NCBI RefSeq assembly: GCF_014898815.1
Contig: NW_026515545.1
Location: 2,852,001-2,916,000, forward strand
Length of the DNA: 64,000 bases
Direction: 5' to 3'
Source of the DNA: Panonychus citri
Taxonomy: Eukaryota > Arthropoda > Arachnida > Trombidiformes > Tetranychidae
Part shown: positions 39,001 through 50,441 of the stretch, in pieces
Layout: each line of letters starts with the position of its first letter
Numbering within the stretch: position 1 is the first letter of the stretch
Program-made: the position numbers and the translations under genes
Notes under the pieces: generated by a model
What the model was told of the DNA's origin: nothing
The model's input: only the letters and a program-made list of their open reading frames with translations
Database searches by the model: none

Positions 39001-39348
39001 AACTTTTGTCACTGATTGTTAATTGTTATTACATCGTAATTATATTTGGTTGATTGTATAAGTTGTAATAATAACCTTGGATTGATTATTGTCTATGTCT
39101 AATGTTCTCAACGAGGACAATTAGTTGATTGTTGGAGGTAAATCGTTTCTTTAACTGTCTTTTTTTTAATAACAAACAAATACTTTTAAACTATACAACG
39201 GATTTGATAATTTTGTCATAATATAATAAATATAATAATTATTAAAATTATAATATTTCATCTATGTGTGTGGATGTGAATTAAATGTCAATTAAAAATT
39301 ACCAATGTATAAATTGTAGTAACAAAATAATCTAATCAGAGTAATTAA
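36043..39348. other. Intergenic region
   Basis: AT-rich DNA with short GA runs near 36,190 and 36,318 that probably include the promoter of the His/Ser-rich gene. The rest has TTAATTG-type repeats and no recognised gene, apart from a 55-codon frame at 36710-36877. Confidence 0.5.
36710..36877 (+). CDS. Doubtful small ORF (55 residues)
   Basis: ATG-to-TAG frame with fairly protein-like composition (MVKGESIFTVRLKEEIILIG at its start, a hydrophobic end). No similarity recognised, no splice signals and no promoter evidence. It may be chance, since the local DNA is slightly less AT-rich than its surroundings. Confidence 0.15.
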   Translation: MVKGESIFTVRLKEEIILIGGHGDEAFCQWKLKIDEKMNEKVTISFVFSLIVTVN

Positions 39349-40944
39349 TCATTTATGATGAGCAGCTGATGCAGCTCCTTGTAATTGTCTCATCATATTT
39401 TGTAGGCCACTGAATCCACCCATTTGTTGTAATATCCTTGGGTCCATTGATTTAGCTAATTGTTGATTTAATTTAGCCATTTGCATTGGATTAACGTTCT
39501 TAGAGATGTCACCTCCTTTGAAGAAACCTTTGATTCCTCCCATTTTCTTGACCACAGCGGCAAATTTAGTAAATTGTGTCAGGAGTTCATGAACTTCCCT
39601 GGACGTGACTCCGGCTCCTCTCGCTACTCTGATCACGCGGGTCGGCTGCTTTTGGAAAGTTTTAGCACCATCTCGATTATCGAGTTCACTATCACTCATT
39701 GAATCCATGATTGTCATTAATCGTTTTAATTTTGCCATAGAATCTGCTTCAGATGCTCCACGAGCCAATTCCTGTCCGAATCCGGGAATCATTTGTAATA
39801 TCTGATTAAATGGACCCATTTTCATTATATTAGTAAATTGTTCATACATATCACGTAAAGTAAACTCTCCATGTTTAAGTTTCTCAATTAATTCCTCATT
39901 ATCATCCAATTTTAGTTCGTTTACTTTATCAATAAGACCTTCAATATCTCCCATTCCTAACAATTTAGAAACGAAAGGTTTCACTTTGAAAGGCTCGAAA
40001 TCATCCATATGTTCACCAGTACCGATAAAAGTAATCGGCGAATGAGTAACCGCAACTGCACTAAGAGCACCACCTCCTTTAGCATGACCATCTAATTTGG
40101 TCACTATTACAGCTCCAATATCCACTTTACTTTTGAATGCTCGAGCTTGTGCTTCACATGCATGACCAATGGAAGCGTCCATCACGAAAATTACTTGATT
40201 CGGATTAATGGCATTGCTAATTGATAACATCTCTTCAAATAAGGCACTTTCTTGTTTATGTCTTCCACTTGTATCCACAATTATTATCTCAAAACCTTCT
40301 TTCATGAATTTATCAACCCCTTCCGCCGCTACTACCACTGGATCCGCTTCCGTGTATGAACCATAAAATGGTATTCGGGCTTTAGTTGCATTCTGTTTAA
40401 GTTGATCAAATGCTCCAGCACGAAAAGTATCAGCACAAACCAGACAACATTTCCATCCTTTTCTCAGATAATAATAAGCCATTTTTGTACATGTTGTTGT
40501 TTTACCAGCACCTTAATAGTTGTAAATAATTAGCAATTAGTAATTAGTAAATAGTATTATCCAATACATTTTTCAATACAACAATTGAATCAATCAATAC
40601 ACTAAATTGTTACCTTGAAGACCTACAAACATGATTATGTTTGGCTTTCCTTTTGTTGGTTGCCAAGCTTTTACTCCAGGATCAACTAATTTGACTAATT
40701 CTTGGAAAACGGCCATTTGGATCATCCGTCTTTTATTAAGACCTGCGGCCATTTCATCGAAATCAATAACTTGACGGACATTTTCTCGCAATTGTTTCAC
40801 CAATCGTATATTAACATCACCTTCCAGAAGAGCTTTACAAATCTCTTTCAATAAACTCTCCAAAACATCTTGGTCAATAATCGTCGCATTTCCAAGTGAA
40901 CGTAAAGCATTTGTTATCTTACGTCCTAAATCTGCTAAAACCAT
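39349..40944 (-). CDS. SRP54: Signal recognition particle 54 kDa protein, copy 1 (intact)
   Basis: GTPase subunit of the signal recognition particle, which binds signal peptides at the ribosome and docks with the SRP receptor at the ER. Two exons, 40944-40614 and 40511-39349, join in frame to 497 residues, close to the usual 504. The N domain is in exon 1. The G1 loop is split by the intron (GLQG in exon 1, AGKTTTCTK in exon 2). Further GTPase motifs follow: DTSGRH (G3) and TKLDGHAKGG (G4). The methionine-rich M domain ends with MGGFSGLQNMMRQLQGAA. It is arranged head to head with COX4 copy 1, 499 bp apart, and has a near-identical inverted partner at 46618-48209. The last 100 or so residues differ from the partner, while the rest is almost the same. 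Confidence 0.97.
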
Positions 40945-41443
40945 TTTTATTAATTAACAAAAAGAAAACAATTAATTAAAAAGAAAACAATGAGACAAAA
41001 TTAAAAAGCAAACATGAATTGATGACATAATCAAATTGTAGATGTAAACAAAAATTCATCACAACAGTGACATCTCTTGGTAACGAAAATAAATACGATT
41101 TTCTTTTTAATTTACATTGAAATTAACTAAATTCTAACTGGAAAAAGTCACAATTTTAATTTCTCGACAATTAGAAATTTAATGATAAAGCTAATCATTT
41201 ATTAATTGATGTTCCTAATGGATTCAACTTACTTGGAACAATTAAAATTAATTGAATTTATTTTCGAGCAAATGAACTGAGCGCCATCTCTTGGTTCTTT
41301 TTGTCGACTTTTGGAAAACATTCAATTTTCTGTTTTCACCTTTGGTTAGTTGAAGGCCTTTCGGTTTTACTTTGCTGATTGTGTTTTTGGGTCTTAATTA
41401 GATTTGATTAATTGTTTTTTTTGTTGGTGATTGTTAATGAAAA
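40945..41443. promoter_or_regulatory. Shared divergent promoter region, SRP54/COX4 copy 1
   Basis: A 499-bp spacer separates the two start codons, so both genes must be driven from here. Only the 30-80 bases next to each ATG match the corresponding spacer of the other arm; the middle is largely different. No TATA box could be assigned. Confidence 0.55.
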
Positions 41444-42174
41444 ATGTCTATTTTACACCTTCGACCGACTCTACAACGTGAAATAATTAAACTATTACGA
41501 TGTAAATCTAATTTTAAATTATCTTCTGCTAGTTATTATGAATTTAAAGATATCATTGGTAACCGGGAGATAGTTGGTTATGGTAATGATGGTCAACCTT
41601 TTTATTATGATCGTCTTAATCAACCATTTCCAGCAATTAGATTTAAGGAAGATTCACCTGATATGTTAGCATTAAAAGAGAAAGAAAAAGGTGATTGGAA
41701 ATCATTAACCATAGAAGAAAAGAAACAATGTAAGTATCAAAATTCTCTTTTCTCTATTTCCTCAAGTATCAGAATATAGAGAAGAAGAAGAGAGAGAAAG
41801 AAGAAAAGAAAGAGATTTTCTTTTGTTTACTAATTTTCTTTTCTTTTCTTTTCTTAATTGTTCTCTTTTTTTTTGGTTCCATTTTTTTTGGTCCACTTTG
41901 TCTAGTATATCGACATTCATATTGTCGTACATATGCTGAATTAACAGCACCAACTGGTGATTGGAAACAAGTGATTGCTGGTATTCTTGGAATTGTTGGT
42001 TTGACTTTTCTAGTTGTTGTTGGAGAGAAAGAGTTTCTTTTTCCACCATTACCCGAGTCTATGAATGAAGAAAATACCAGGAGGTTCATGAAGTTTGCTC
42101 TTTTCAACAGAATAGATGAATTTGATGGATACGCATCTAAATGGGACTATGAAAACAATTGCTGGAAGAAATAA
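41444..42174 (+). CDS. COX4: Cytochrome c oxidase subunit 4, copy 1
   Basis: Nuclear-encoded subunit IV of mitochondrial complex IV. Two exons, 41444-41729 and 41906-42174, join in phase 1 to 184 residues. The N-terminus is basic and Ser/Leu-rich like a mitochondrial presequence. The body has the family's REIVGYGNDGQPFYYDR block; LYRHSYCRTYAELTAPTGDW just after the splice; one membrane helix (VIAGILGIVGLTFLVVVG); and the C-terminal RFDGYASKWDY-like end (here EFDGYASKWDYENNCWKK). The protein is identical to copy 2 over its full length, and the intron is also nearly identical, differing mainly by small changes in purine or pyrimidine runs. Confidence 0.93.
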
Positions 42175-43149
42175 ATACACAAACACAACAACAACAACAA
42201 TCTAAATCATCTCTCTCATGCAATGTTATCAACGACTAACAAATGATCGAGTGTTACCATTTTGTAACCTGATCATTAAATTAGATGCTGCCCAAAGTAG
42301 TCAATAGAAATACAATAAATTAAATTGTAAAAAGTCAATTGTTTTACAAAAAAAAATGCAAATCTCTAATCTTTAATCTCGGAAATGGATTATCGTCAAC
42401 GTGAATAATAATAAGAACCATAGTCTCAGTTTTAAAAATTAAATTATTCCGTTGATAAATTATGTTAATCATTTCAATTTGAAAAAGCAATTGGTTCATA
42501 TTCATCATCATTGGCAATTAATCATTAAAATTGGTTGTAACACTTTTATTTAAATCAATATTAGAAATGTAATTGGACAAATTATTGATCAATTCAAGTC
42601 TTATTTTGAAAAATGAATCGTACCCAATGATCATGATCATAAAATGTAAAGATTAATTGTAATCGAAATGACAATTGAATGTGCTGAACATTAGATTATC
42701 GTCATTACCGCCACCGAACGCTAACAACCTACGAAAAACGACCTTTTCACTATTAACAAATCGATTGTCATAATATTTATAAACATAAAGGTTAACCTGT
42801 TCAGAACATTATTCCGAGTTCGACGTGACCTGATTTCGAGATATAATAAAGTGGAGAAAATTAATAATAACGATTTTGTCAACAGAAAAAGTCATCAAGT
42901 TCTTTAGCTAACTTCCGCTAACTTAAGTATAATATCAAAAGGAAAAATTTTCATCCTCTTTCTATCAAGTTATTTAGGTTTCCGTCATTGAAATGATCAG
43001 GCCAAAAATCGTGGATTCCATAAGAATAGCAATTGCTAAACTCTTGGACGCAAATTATTCCAGAATATATGTATAAATAATTAGTAAATTGAAAAAAGAC
43101 AATATCATGGTTACTCCATCGTTAGCACTTATTTAGTTAGCTGAGCCAA

Positions 43150-43805
43150 TTTATATATGGTTAACAGGAAAAGGAAATACATAACTTATAACAATCAAAT
43201 ATTTTCTCATCGGTTGTCCAGCAATTACATAAAATTCAATGTCACATTGATTTTCACCGCGTTTGATTTTGAAGAAACCTGATGGATAAAAAGATTACAA
43301 TTAGTGGATGATTATTAAACAATCAACTGATTTACCTTCATCGCCTCAACTGATATTCCAGGTATTAGCAATTAACCAATAATCAATACCTTTATCATTA
43401 CACAAACCAATTATCTTAAAAGTATGATAACCAAGCCATTCACCAGTTTCATATTGATAAACACCAAAAATGATGATAATAATTAGTAAATTTCTACCTA
43501 AATTTGATAGGATAAAATGTACTAACCTGATTTATAATTGTAGAAATCGGAAAATATTAACATTTTGGCCCATTGGTCATTATCTCGGCCATTATATCGT
43601 AAGGTTCAAAAAACGAATAAGATTTTTGTCCAAAAAATTTACCAGAATCAGATTTTTTTACCATAACTAGAAATACACTCTTGTGGGCACGATAGAGCCT
43701 CAGAAAGTACCTCCTCACCGACCGAGTATCGTAAACACTGCGTTTACATGGTGCTATTGAATAAGGTAAACATCCAAAGGTACTGACCACCGGTAACAAT
43801 ACCAT
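43150..43805 (-). pseudogene. Cathepsin B-like cysteine protease, decayed
   Basis: Three exon remnants on the minus strand. The first, from 43805, reads GCLPYSIAPC, then IMAEIMTNGP, matching the cathepsin B GCRPY...IAPC and AEI..NGP blocks. Its frame breaks after NGP, and the SDFYNYKSG block appears two bases out of phase. The second, about 43465-43330, has GVYQYETGEWLGYHTFKIIG, containing the catalytic His, and ANTWN with the catalytic Asn, but the conserved Trp-Gly that follows is TGA-GGC, a stop. The third, about 43285-43150, reads GFFKIKRGENQCDIEFYVIA, the usual C-terminus. The N-terminal half with the active-site Cys was not found. Arthropods have many cathepsin B genes, so loss of one is unsurprising. 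Confidence 0.8.
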
Positions 43806-44059
43806 GTTTAGTTCACTAATCGAAGGTCATAATTGCATAAGTTTACAAATTGTAGATAAACTTTACCTCGCTCAATAAGTCAAGAGAAAGTTAATTAACT
43901 ATTCTCATCGAAACTCGAATGAGTTTACTAAAACTGAATTTGACCGGAACATAAAATCGGTCAAATAGGTTTGTACCCGTTCATCGGTGATGGAAGGATC
44001 AACTAAGGAACCGAACGAGACTGATCATGTATCGAACGAATAAATTGATCAGATCAAAT

Positions 44060-44231
44060 TCATCTTGAATTCATCATTGATCTAGATGATTGATAATTTC
44101 GAGCCACAACTTGAGGTGTAACATATGGAACTCGATCAATATCATACTGGTCGAAAGATGAACGGGAAACTCGAAAACGATTCGAAAACTTTTGATAAGT
44201 TTTGGCCGCTTTCGAAATACTTTCGACTTGG
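44060..44231 (-). CDS. Exon-like frame, unidentified
   Basis: On the minus strand a GATTAG acceptor is followed by 56 sense codons in one frame, starting QVESISKAAKTYQKFSNRFR, with CG-containing codons unlike intergenic DNA here, then a stop at 44060-44062. It could be the last exon of an unknown gene or a fossil. I do not recognise it. Confidence 0.25.
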
Positions 44232-45387
44232 CTAATCACAATCTAAATAGCTTGTTAATTAACCTAATCAACAGCTTCGAATCCTTTCAATGTCCAAGTT
44301 GATTAGGCAAATTTTCCCAGTAGACATTATCAGGTTAAATTAGATTGTTACAATTAAACATTCAACTGGTAAAATAATCAACTAAAAACGCTGAGATTTT
44401 TTTTACAATCTTATTGATTCAGACCATTGAAAATTGTTGATTGATCAGTTGATCAATTTTTTAATAACTTAATCAATAAGTTTCAAATGACTATCAGCTT
44501 GGTGATTTACTTGATATTATTATGTAATAAGACATTTTCTTGAATAATTGTGATCTTAATTGTGTTTAAAATTTGTTCGTGACTTGGAAAATAATTTGAT
44601 ACTTTCATAGTTATTAATATAAACGTGAAATGAAATGTTGATTGTTTAATTGAACTGATTCAAATTTGATTATATTGATTAACACGAGAAAATAGTTATC
44701 ACGTAATGGTTATGCTAGACAATCAATTGATTAATTGGACTATTTTTCAATTCATAACAATTAATCTAATTTTTTTCTTAATTAATTGGGAATATGAATT
44801 ATTAACAAATGTCAATTTAGATACAATTCAATTCACCTGATTAAGTAAATGGTTGGTTATCATTTAGAAAACTTTGACTGGAATTGATTTCTCTCAAAAA
44901 TTAATATCAGATTAATTTAGTTGAGAATTGAATCTTTGATTGTATTATGATTATCTTATAGATATCTAATTGCTATCAGATTAGATTAAAGGCTATAGTA
45001 AACAGAGAAGAGATTGGTTGTAATTAACTGAGTTTCGTTAGGCGATTGATCAATTGAATTGATTGCTCGAAGGAAAATCTTCATTAGAGTCAATCTTGGT
45101 ATTTCGATTGATGGTAGATAAACACTTTGGATAATTAGGTTGATGAGAGACTAAAGATGACCATCCATTTATTAGTGTAATCATCAAGAATCGATAAATT
45201 CCATGAGTAGTATTTTCATCTAAATTTAACAATACATTTTCTTTCAAGTTATTGGATTTGAAACTTGATTTCTGATCTTTTGGATCCTAAGATTTCAAAA
45301 TGATCTTTAAGATAAAACTGGCGACGAGAAAGGTTAACATTACATGAGAGAGATGATTTAGATTGTTTTGTTGTTGTGTTTGTGTAT

Positions 45388-46123
45388 TTATTTCTTCCAG
45401 CAATTGTTTTCATAGTCCCATTTAGATGCGTATCCATCAAATTCATCTATTCTGTTGAAAAGAGCAAACTTCATGAACCTCCTGGTATTTTCTTCATTCA
45501 TAGACTCGGGTAATGGTGGAAAAAGAAACTCTTTCTCTCCAACAACAACTAGAAAAGTCAAACCAACAATTCCAAGAATACCAGCAATCACTTGTTTCCA
45601 ATCACCAGTTGGTGCTGTTAATTCAGCATATGTACGACAATATGAATGTCGATATACTAGACAAAGTGGACCAAAAAAAATGGAACCAAAAAAAAAGAGA
45701 ACAATTAAAAAGAAAAAGAAAAAGGAAATTAGTAAACAAAAAAGAAAATCTCTTTTCTTTTCTTCTTTTCTCTCCTCTTCTTCTTCTCTATATTCTGATA
45801 CTTGAGGAAATAGAGAAAAGAGAATTTTGATACTTACATTGTTTCTTTTCTTCTATGGTTAATGATTTCCAATCACCTTTTTCTTTCTCTTTTAATGCTA
45901 ACATATCAGGTGAATCTTCCTTAAATCTAATTGCTGGAAATGGTTGATTAAGACGATCATAATAAAAAGGTTGACCATCATTACCATAACCAACTATCTC
46001 CCGGTTACCAATGATATCTTTAAATTCATAATAACTAGCAGAAGATAATTTAAAATTAGATTTACATCGTAATAGTTTAATTATTTCACGTTGTAGAGTC
46101 GGTCGAAGGTGTAAAATAGACAT
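45388..46123 (-). CDS. COX4: Cytochrome c oxidase subunit 4, copy 2
   Basis: Exons 46123-45838 and 45656-45388, with the same exon lengths (286 and 269 nt) and splice phase as copy 1. The 184-residue product is identical to copy 1 as far as I can read. The intron shows several small length differences in its A/G and T/C runs. Divergent from SRP54 copy 2, 494 bp apart. Both COX4 copies look functional, so the locus may give a double dose or differ only in regulation. Confidence 0.93.
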
Positions 46124-46617
46124 TTTTCATTAACAACCACCAACAAAAAAAAACAATTAATCAAATCTAATTAAGACCCAAACACACAAACAAAAAAAGG
46201 CCTTCAATCAATACATTTGAATGCGAATGCTCTTGAACAAGGGCATGGGATCACTTCTTTTTGGTTCTTTTTTCTCCCAACAGGTGACGCTGTTTGAGAA
46301 AGAATTTCAAATGATCAATTGTTTTCCAATTGGAATTTAATTGTTGAATTTAGATTTTTTTATGGTTATGGAAATCGTTCCGAGTTATTGAGGATCGGAA
46401 TTTAATTTATAAATTAATTAATTGTTGAGAATTGAATTAATTTGTGTTGATTGTTTTTTATTGTTCGTTGATCAAAGTCTAGATGTCGCTGATCTTGTTT
46501 ACCTTGTTTTGGTTTTCAAAATTGTCAAAATTTCATGTTTTTAATTTGGTTTTTTGAATGTGATTTGTAATTTATTTAATCTACAGTTATAATTGTTTTC
46601 TTTTGTTAATTAATAAA
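46124..46617. promoter_or_regulatory. Shared divergent promoter region, SRP54/COX4 copy 2
   Basis: A 494-bp spacer between start codons. It matches the copy 1 spacer only close to each ATG, for example the AGGCCTT...GGGTCTTAATTAGATTTGA tract before COX4. The centre is diverged, in contrast to the near-identical genes on each side. Confidence 0.55.
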
Positions 46618-48209
46618 ATGGTTTTAGCAGATTTAGGACGTAAGATAACAAATGCTTTACGTTCACTTGGAAATGCGACGATTATTGACCAAGATGTTTT
46701 GGAGAGTTTATTGAAAGAGATTTGTAAAGCTCTTCTGGAAGGTGATGTTAATATACGATTGGTGAAACAATTGCGAGAAAATGTCCGTCAAGTTATTGAT
46801 TTCGATGAAATGGCCGCAGGTCTTAATAAAAGACGGATGATCCAAATGGCCGTTTTCAAGAATTAGTCAAATTAGTTGATCCTGGAGTAAAAGCTTGGCA
46901 ACCAACAAAGGAAAGCCAAACATAATCATGTTTGTAGGTCTTCAAGGTAACAATTTAGTGTATTGATTGATTCAATTGTTGTATTGAAAATGTATTGATA
47001 ATACTATTTACTAATTACTAATTACTAATTATTTACAACTATTAAGGTGCTGGTAAAACAACAACATGTACAAAAATGGCTTATTATTATCTGAGAAAAG
47101 GATGGAAATGTTGTCTGGTTTGTGCTGATACTTTTCGTGCTGGAGCATTTGATCAACTTAAACAGAATGCAACTAAAGCCCGAATACCATTTTATGGTTC
47201 ATACACGGAAGCGGATCCAGTGGTAGTAGCGGCGGAAGGGGTTGATAAATTCATGAAAGAAGGTTTTGAGATAATAATTGTGGATACAAGTGGAAGACAT
47301 AAACAAGAAAGTGCCTTATTTGAAGAGATGTTATCAATTAGCAATGCCATTAATCCGAATCAAGTAATTTTCGTGATGGACGCTTCCATTGGTCATGCAT
47401 GTGAAGCACAAGCTCGAGCATTCAAAAGTAAAGTGGATATTGGAGCTGTAATAGTGACCAAATTAGATGGTCATGCTAAAGGAGGTGGTGCTCTTAGTGC
47501 AGTTGCGGTTACTCATTCGCCGATTACTTTTATCGGTACTGGTGAACATATGGATGATTTCGAGCCTTTCAAAGTGAAACCTTTCGTTTCTAAATTGTTA
47601 GGAATGGGAGATATTGAAGGTCTTATTGATAAAGTAAACGAACTAAAATTGGATGATAATGAGGAATTAATTGAGAAACTTAAACATGGAGAGTTTACTT
47701 TACGTGATATGTATGAACAATTTACTAATATAATGAAAATGGGTCCATTTAATCAGATATTACAAATGATTCCCGGATTCGGACAGGAATTGGCTCGTGG
47801 AGCATCTGAAGCAGATTCTATGGCAAAATTAAAACGATTAATGACAATCATGGATTCAATGAGTGATAGTGAACTCGATAATCGAGATGGTGCTAAATTA
47901 TTTTCCAAACAACCAACTCGAGTGATCAGAGTAGCAAGAGGAGCCGGAGTTACATCAAGAGAGGTACAAGAATTGTTGACACAATTTACTAAATTTGCCG
48001 CTGTGGTCAAGAAAATGGGAGGAATCAAAGGTTTCTTTAAAGGAGGTGACATGACAAAGAACGTAAATGCTATGCAAATGGCTAAATTAAATCAACAAGT
48101 AGCCAAAATGATGGATCCGAGGATTTTACAACAAATGGGTGGATTATCCGGATTACAAACCATGATGAGGCAATTACAAGGAGCGGCATCGGCTGCGCAT
48201 AAACAATAA
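46618..48209 (+). CDS. SRP54: SRP54, copy 2 (two single-base losses in exon 1)
   Basis: Exons 46618-46946 and 47047-48209. Exon 2 is the same length as in copy 1 and fully open, with the same GTPase motifs. Exon 1 is two bases shorter: TTTTCC is reduced to TTTTC near 46856, and an A is missing from the AAAA run near 46909. Read literally the protein stops after 83 residues counted from the ATG at 46618 (VFKN). Because exon 2 has stayed open and its tail carries mostly conservative changes relative to copy 1 (GGDMTKNVNAMQ against GGDISKNVNPMQ), decay would have to be very recent; sequencing error is at least as likely. If real, copy 2 would not make functional SRP54. Confidence 0.85.
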
Positions 48210-50406
48210 CAAAATGTTCAAAGTTTCAATCAGCTCTCGTAAAGAATGGTGTATAAATGTAAATTGTTTATTAATTTCTACTAAATTTTGCCTCTTTTTT
48301 CATATAATTTGGTTTATCTAAACAATTAAAATTTAGATAACACTGATCCTGATGATACAGAAATATACACAATAATTACCTTGTAATTCAATGTTTTCAG
48401 TGAAATTTCCTACTTATTCAAGAAGAATATCGTACATGTGAATAGCATGAGAGTCGAAACAAGTTCCAAGGTGAACTGAATTATTACCGAGTAACAAGTT
48501 GATGTTTCTTACAGTAAATCGATTTTAATAACAAATTTTAAGTTAATTGATTCCAAACAAATGGAATATCAATTAACTCAATCATTCAGGAGAATAGACA
48601 AACTATCTCAAAGGAAAATACAATGAACAATAAAGGATAGAACATCAGATCAATCGAAGAGAATGGTTTAAATTGTTCGATAATTTGAACATTTACCTGG
48701 CAAATATTTTCGACTCATCTTTATTTACGAATCACAATTTATTCCTAATACTGTTCCAATCCAAGGGAATCGGTGCCCAGAATTTAGCTCAAGTAATTAA
48801 GTGAATTTAGTTGACTAATTGTACTCAGATCTTTTGCTCGAGATTTTCAAAATAATCGAAATCAATTATCATCATCAATTAGAAATTAAATTCATATCAA
48901 TTCCCTTTAGATGTTTATTATCATGTTCATCCTAAATCGTTACAAGATAGAGATAGTTAGTAATTGTTATCAATAATATAACTAAATAGTTGGTGATTTG
49001 AAGTTATTAATAGTTAATAAAAGTTAAATACGAAAGCAGAATTTAGAAATTGAAAATCCTGTCGATTTAAAATTCTAAATCGTCTGAATAACAGAAAATA
49101 ATTATCGGTATCAAGCCAATTGTTACATTAGATGAAACTGGCGTTAAATTGGTCCAGTTGATTAACGTTCAAACTTATTGGGACATAATTAACTTAACGA
49201 CATATTAATAGTAAACTTGATTGACATGGATTCGAAAACGATTCATCAATCATTTGTATATAAATTAACACAACCAACAATCATATCAAATTAATCAGGA
49301 GATTATAATTGATTAACTTGATTCCATAATAATCATCAGAATTTTTCTCATCCTTCATAATTCAACCTTTTCCAACAATTGAAACACTTTACAAGGGAAA
49401 ACAATTAGAAATACAAAAATCTAAGTAACCGCTTTGATCACAATTAGTTGACTGACAGAATTGAATATTTGTTCAACTATCTTTACAAGATGAAGATGGA
49501 GGTGATGGTTGTTGTCGTTGATGATGATGACGAGAATGAGAATGTTGAACATTGTGAACATTTCGATATGTACATTACTGTTTACAGAATTTTTTTTCTT
49601 TCTTCTGTCGAATTCAAGTTTTATTTCTTGGAGATAAGCCCGAGATTATCTTCTGAATGGATGAACAAGATAAAAGGAGAAAACTTTGGCTTCACTAATC
49701 TTCACCCAGACGCGATAGAATTAACCAAATCGTATCCAAATAAATTCTGTTATCAAAATTTAATCCATTTCTCTTTTGGGTTAATCTGGTTCTCGCAAAT
49801 TATAATGTACCAATTTTATATATTCAGTAAATTTAAAGTTACTAATTTTAGCGAAATTTGTACAATAATAATAATAATATCATTTGATTAGTGTTTTCTT
49901 TGCATAATCATAATGATAACTGAGCATCTTTGTCATCTTTTATCATCCTCATCCTTCAAATTAACATCAAGGATCCATTTCAACCAGAAATCAGTTGAAT
50001 CAGTTGAGTAAATATGAGAAAAAGTTATGTAATAATAATAAGAAGAAGAAAAATCAATTCTATTGAATTAGAAAACAATCAAGATTAATTAATCCGAATC
50101 ACTCAATCAAGTATATCATGTGGGAAATTAAGATAATACAGTTATGATTATTGTTTGAAGAAAATCAATTTCCATTTTATAATTAGAGTAAATGAGTGAG
50201 TTAGAAAGAGAGAGAAAAAAACTAATCACTAATTAAGAGATGGAAAAAAAGTTTATCAATTTCGAGTGGTAAGTAATCATTTAAATGGTGGAAATTATTT
50301 CAATCTGAAAGAGAAGATAATCATGATGATAAGTAAGAAAGAGAAAGGGAGAGAGAGAGAGAGAGAGAGAGAGATGAGGAAGATGAGGAAGATGATAATT
50401 CTTGTC

Positions 50407-50441
50407 TGGCCAAATAAGGTTAACTCGAGAATTGGCAAGTT
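50407..50441 (+). promoter_or_regulatory. 35-nt element with CArG box, copy 1
   Basis: Contains CCAAATAAGG at 50410-50419, a perfect CC(A/T)6GG serum-response-factor site, followed by GTTAAC and GAATTGGCAAGTT. The block is repeated in reverse orientation at 53777-53811 in Mhc intron 3 with two differences in 35 nt. It is about 2.2 kb upstream of the Mhc ATG. SRF sites of this form regulate muscle genes in animals. Function here is inference. Confidence 0.65.

Larger units (their letters stand above)
39349..42222. repeat. Left arm of large inverted duplication
   Basis: Carries SRP54 (-) and COX4 (+). It matches the right arm (45340-48209) in inverse orientation. Similarity is near-complete over both COX4 exons and intron, SRP54 exon 1, the SRP54 intron and about 800 nt of SRP54 exon 2. 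It drops sharply near 39,660 and in the inter-gene spacer, and ends about 50 nt past the COX4 stop. Confidence 0.92.
42223..45339. other. Unique spacer between the inverted arms
   Basis: About 3.1 kb not shared between the arms. It holds a decayed cathepsin B gene (43150-43805, -) and a short exon-like frame (44060-44231, -). The rest is AT-rich without genes. Confidence 0.7.
45340..48209. repeat. Right arm of large inverted duplication
   Basis: Carries COX4 (-) and SRP54 (+), the mirror image of 39349-42222. Coding tracts and introns are nearly identical to the left arm, while the spacer between the two genes and the last 310 nt of SRP54 differ clearly. Confidence 0.92.

Noticed and set aside
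42361..42900. Possible RNA gene or coding block in the palindrome spacer
   Set aside because: No cloverleaf, no conserved RNA motif and no open frame of useful length.
49490..49891. Open frame of about 130 codons upstream of Mhc
   Set aside because: Starts in an ATG/GAT triplet run, has AT-driven Ile/Phe/Tyr composition, and resembles no known protein.
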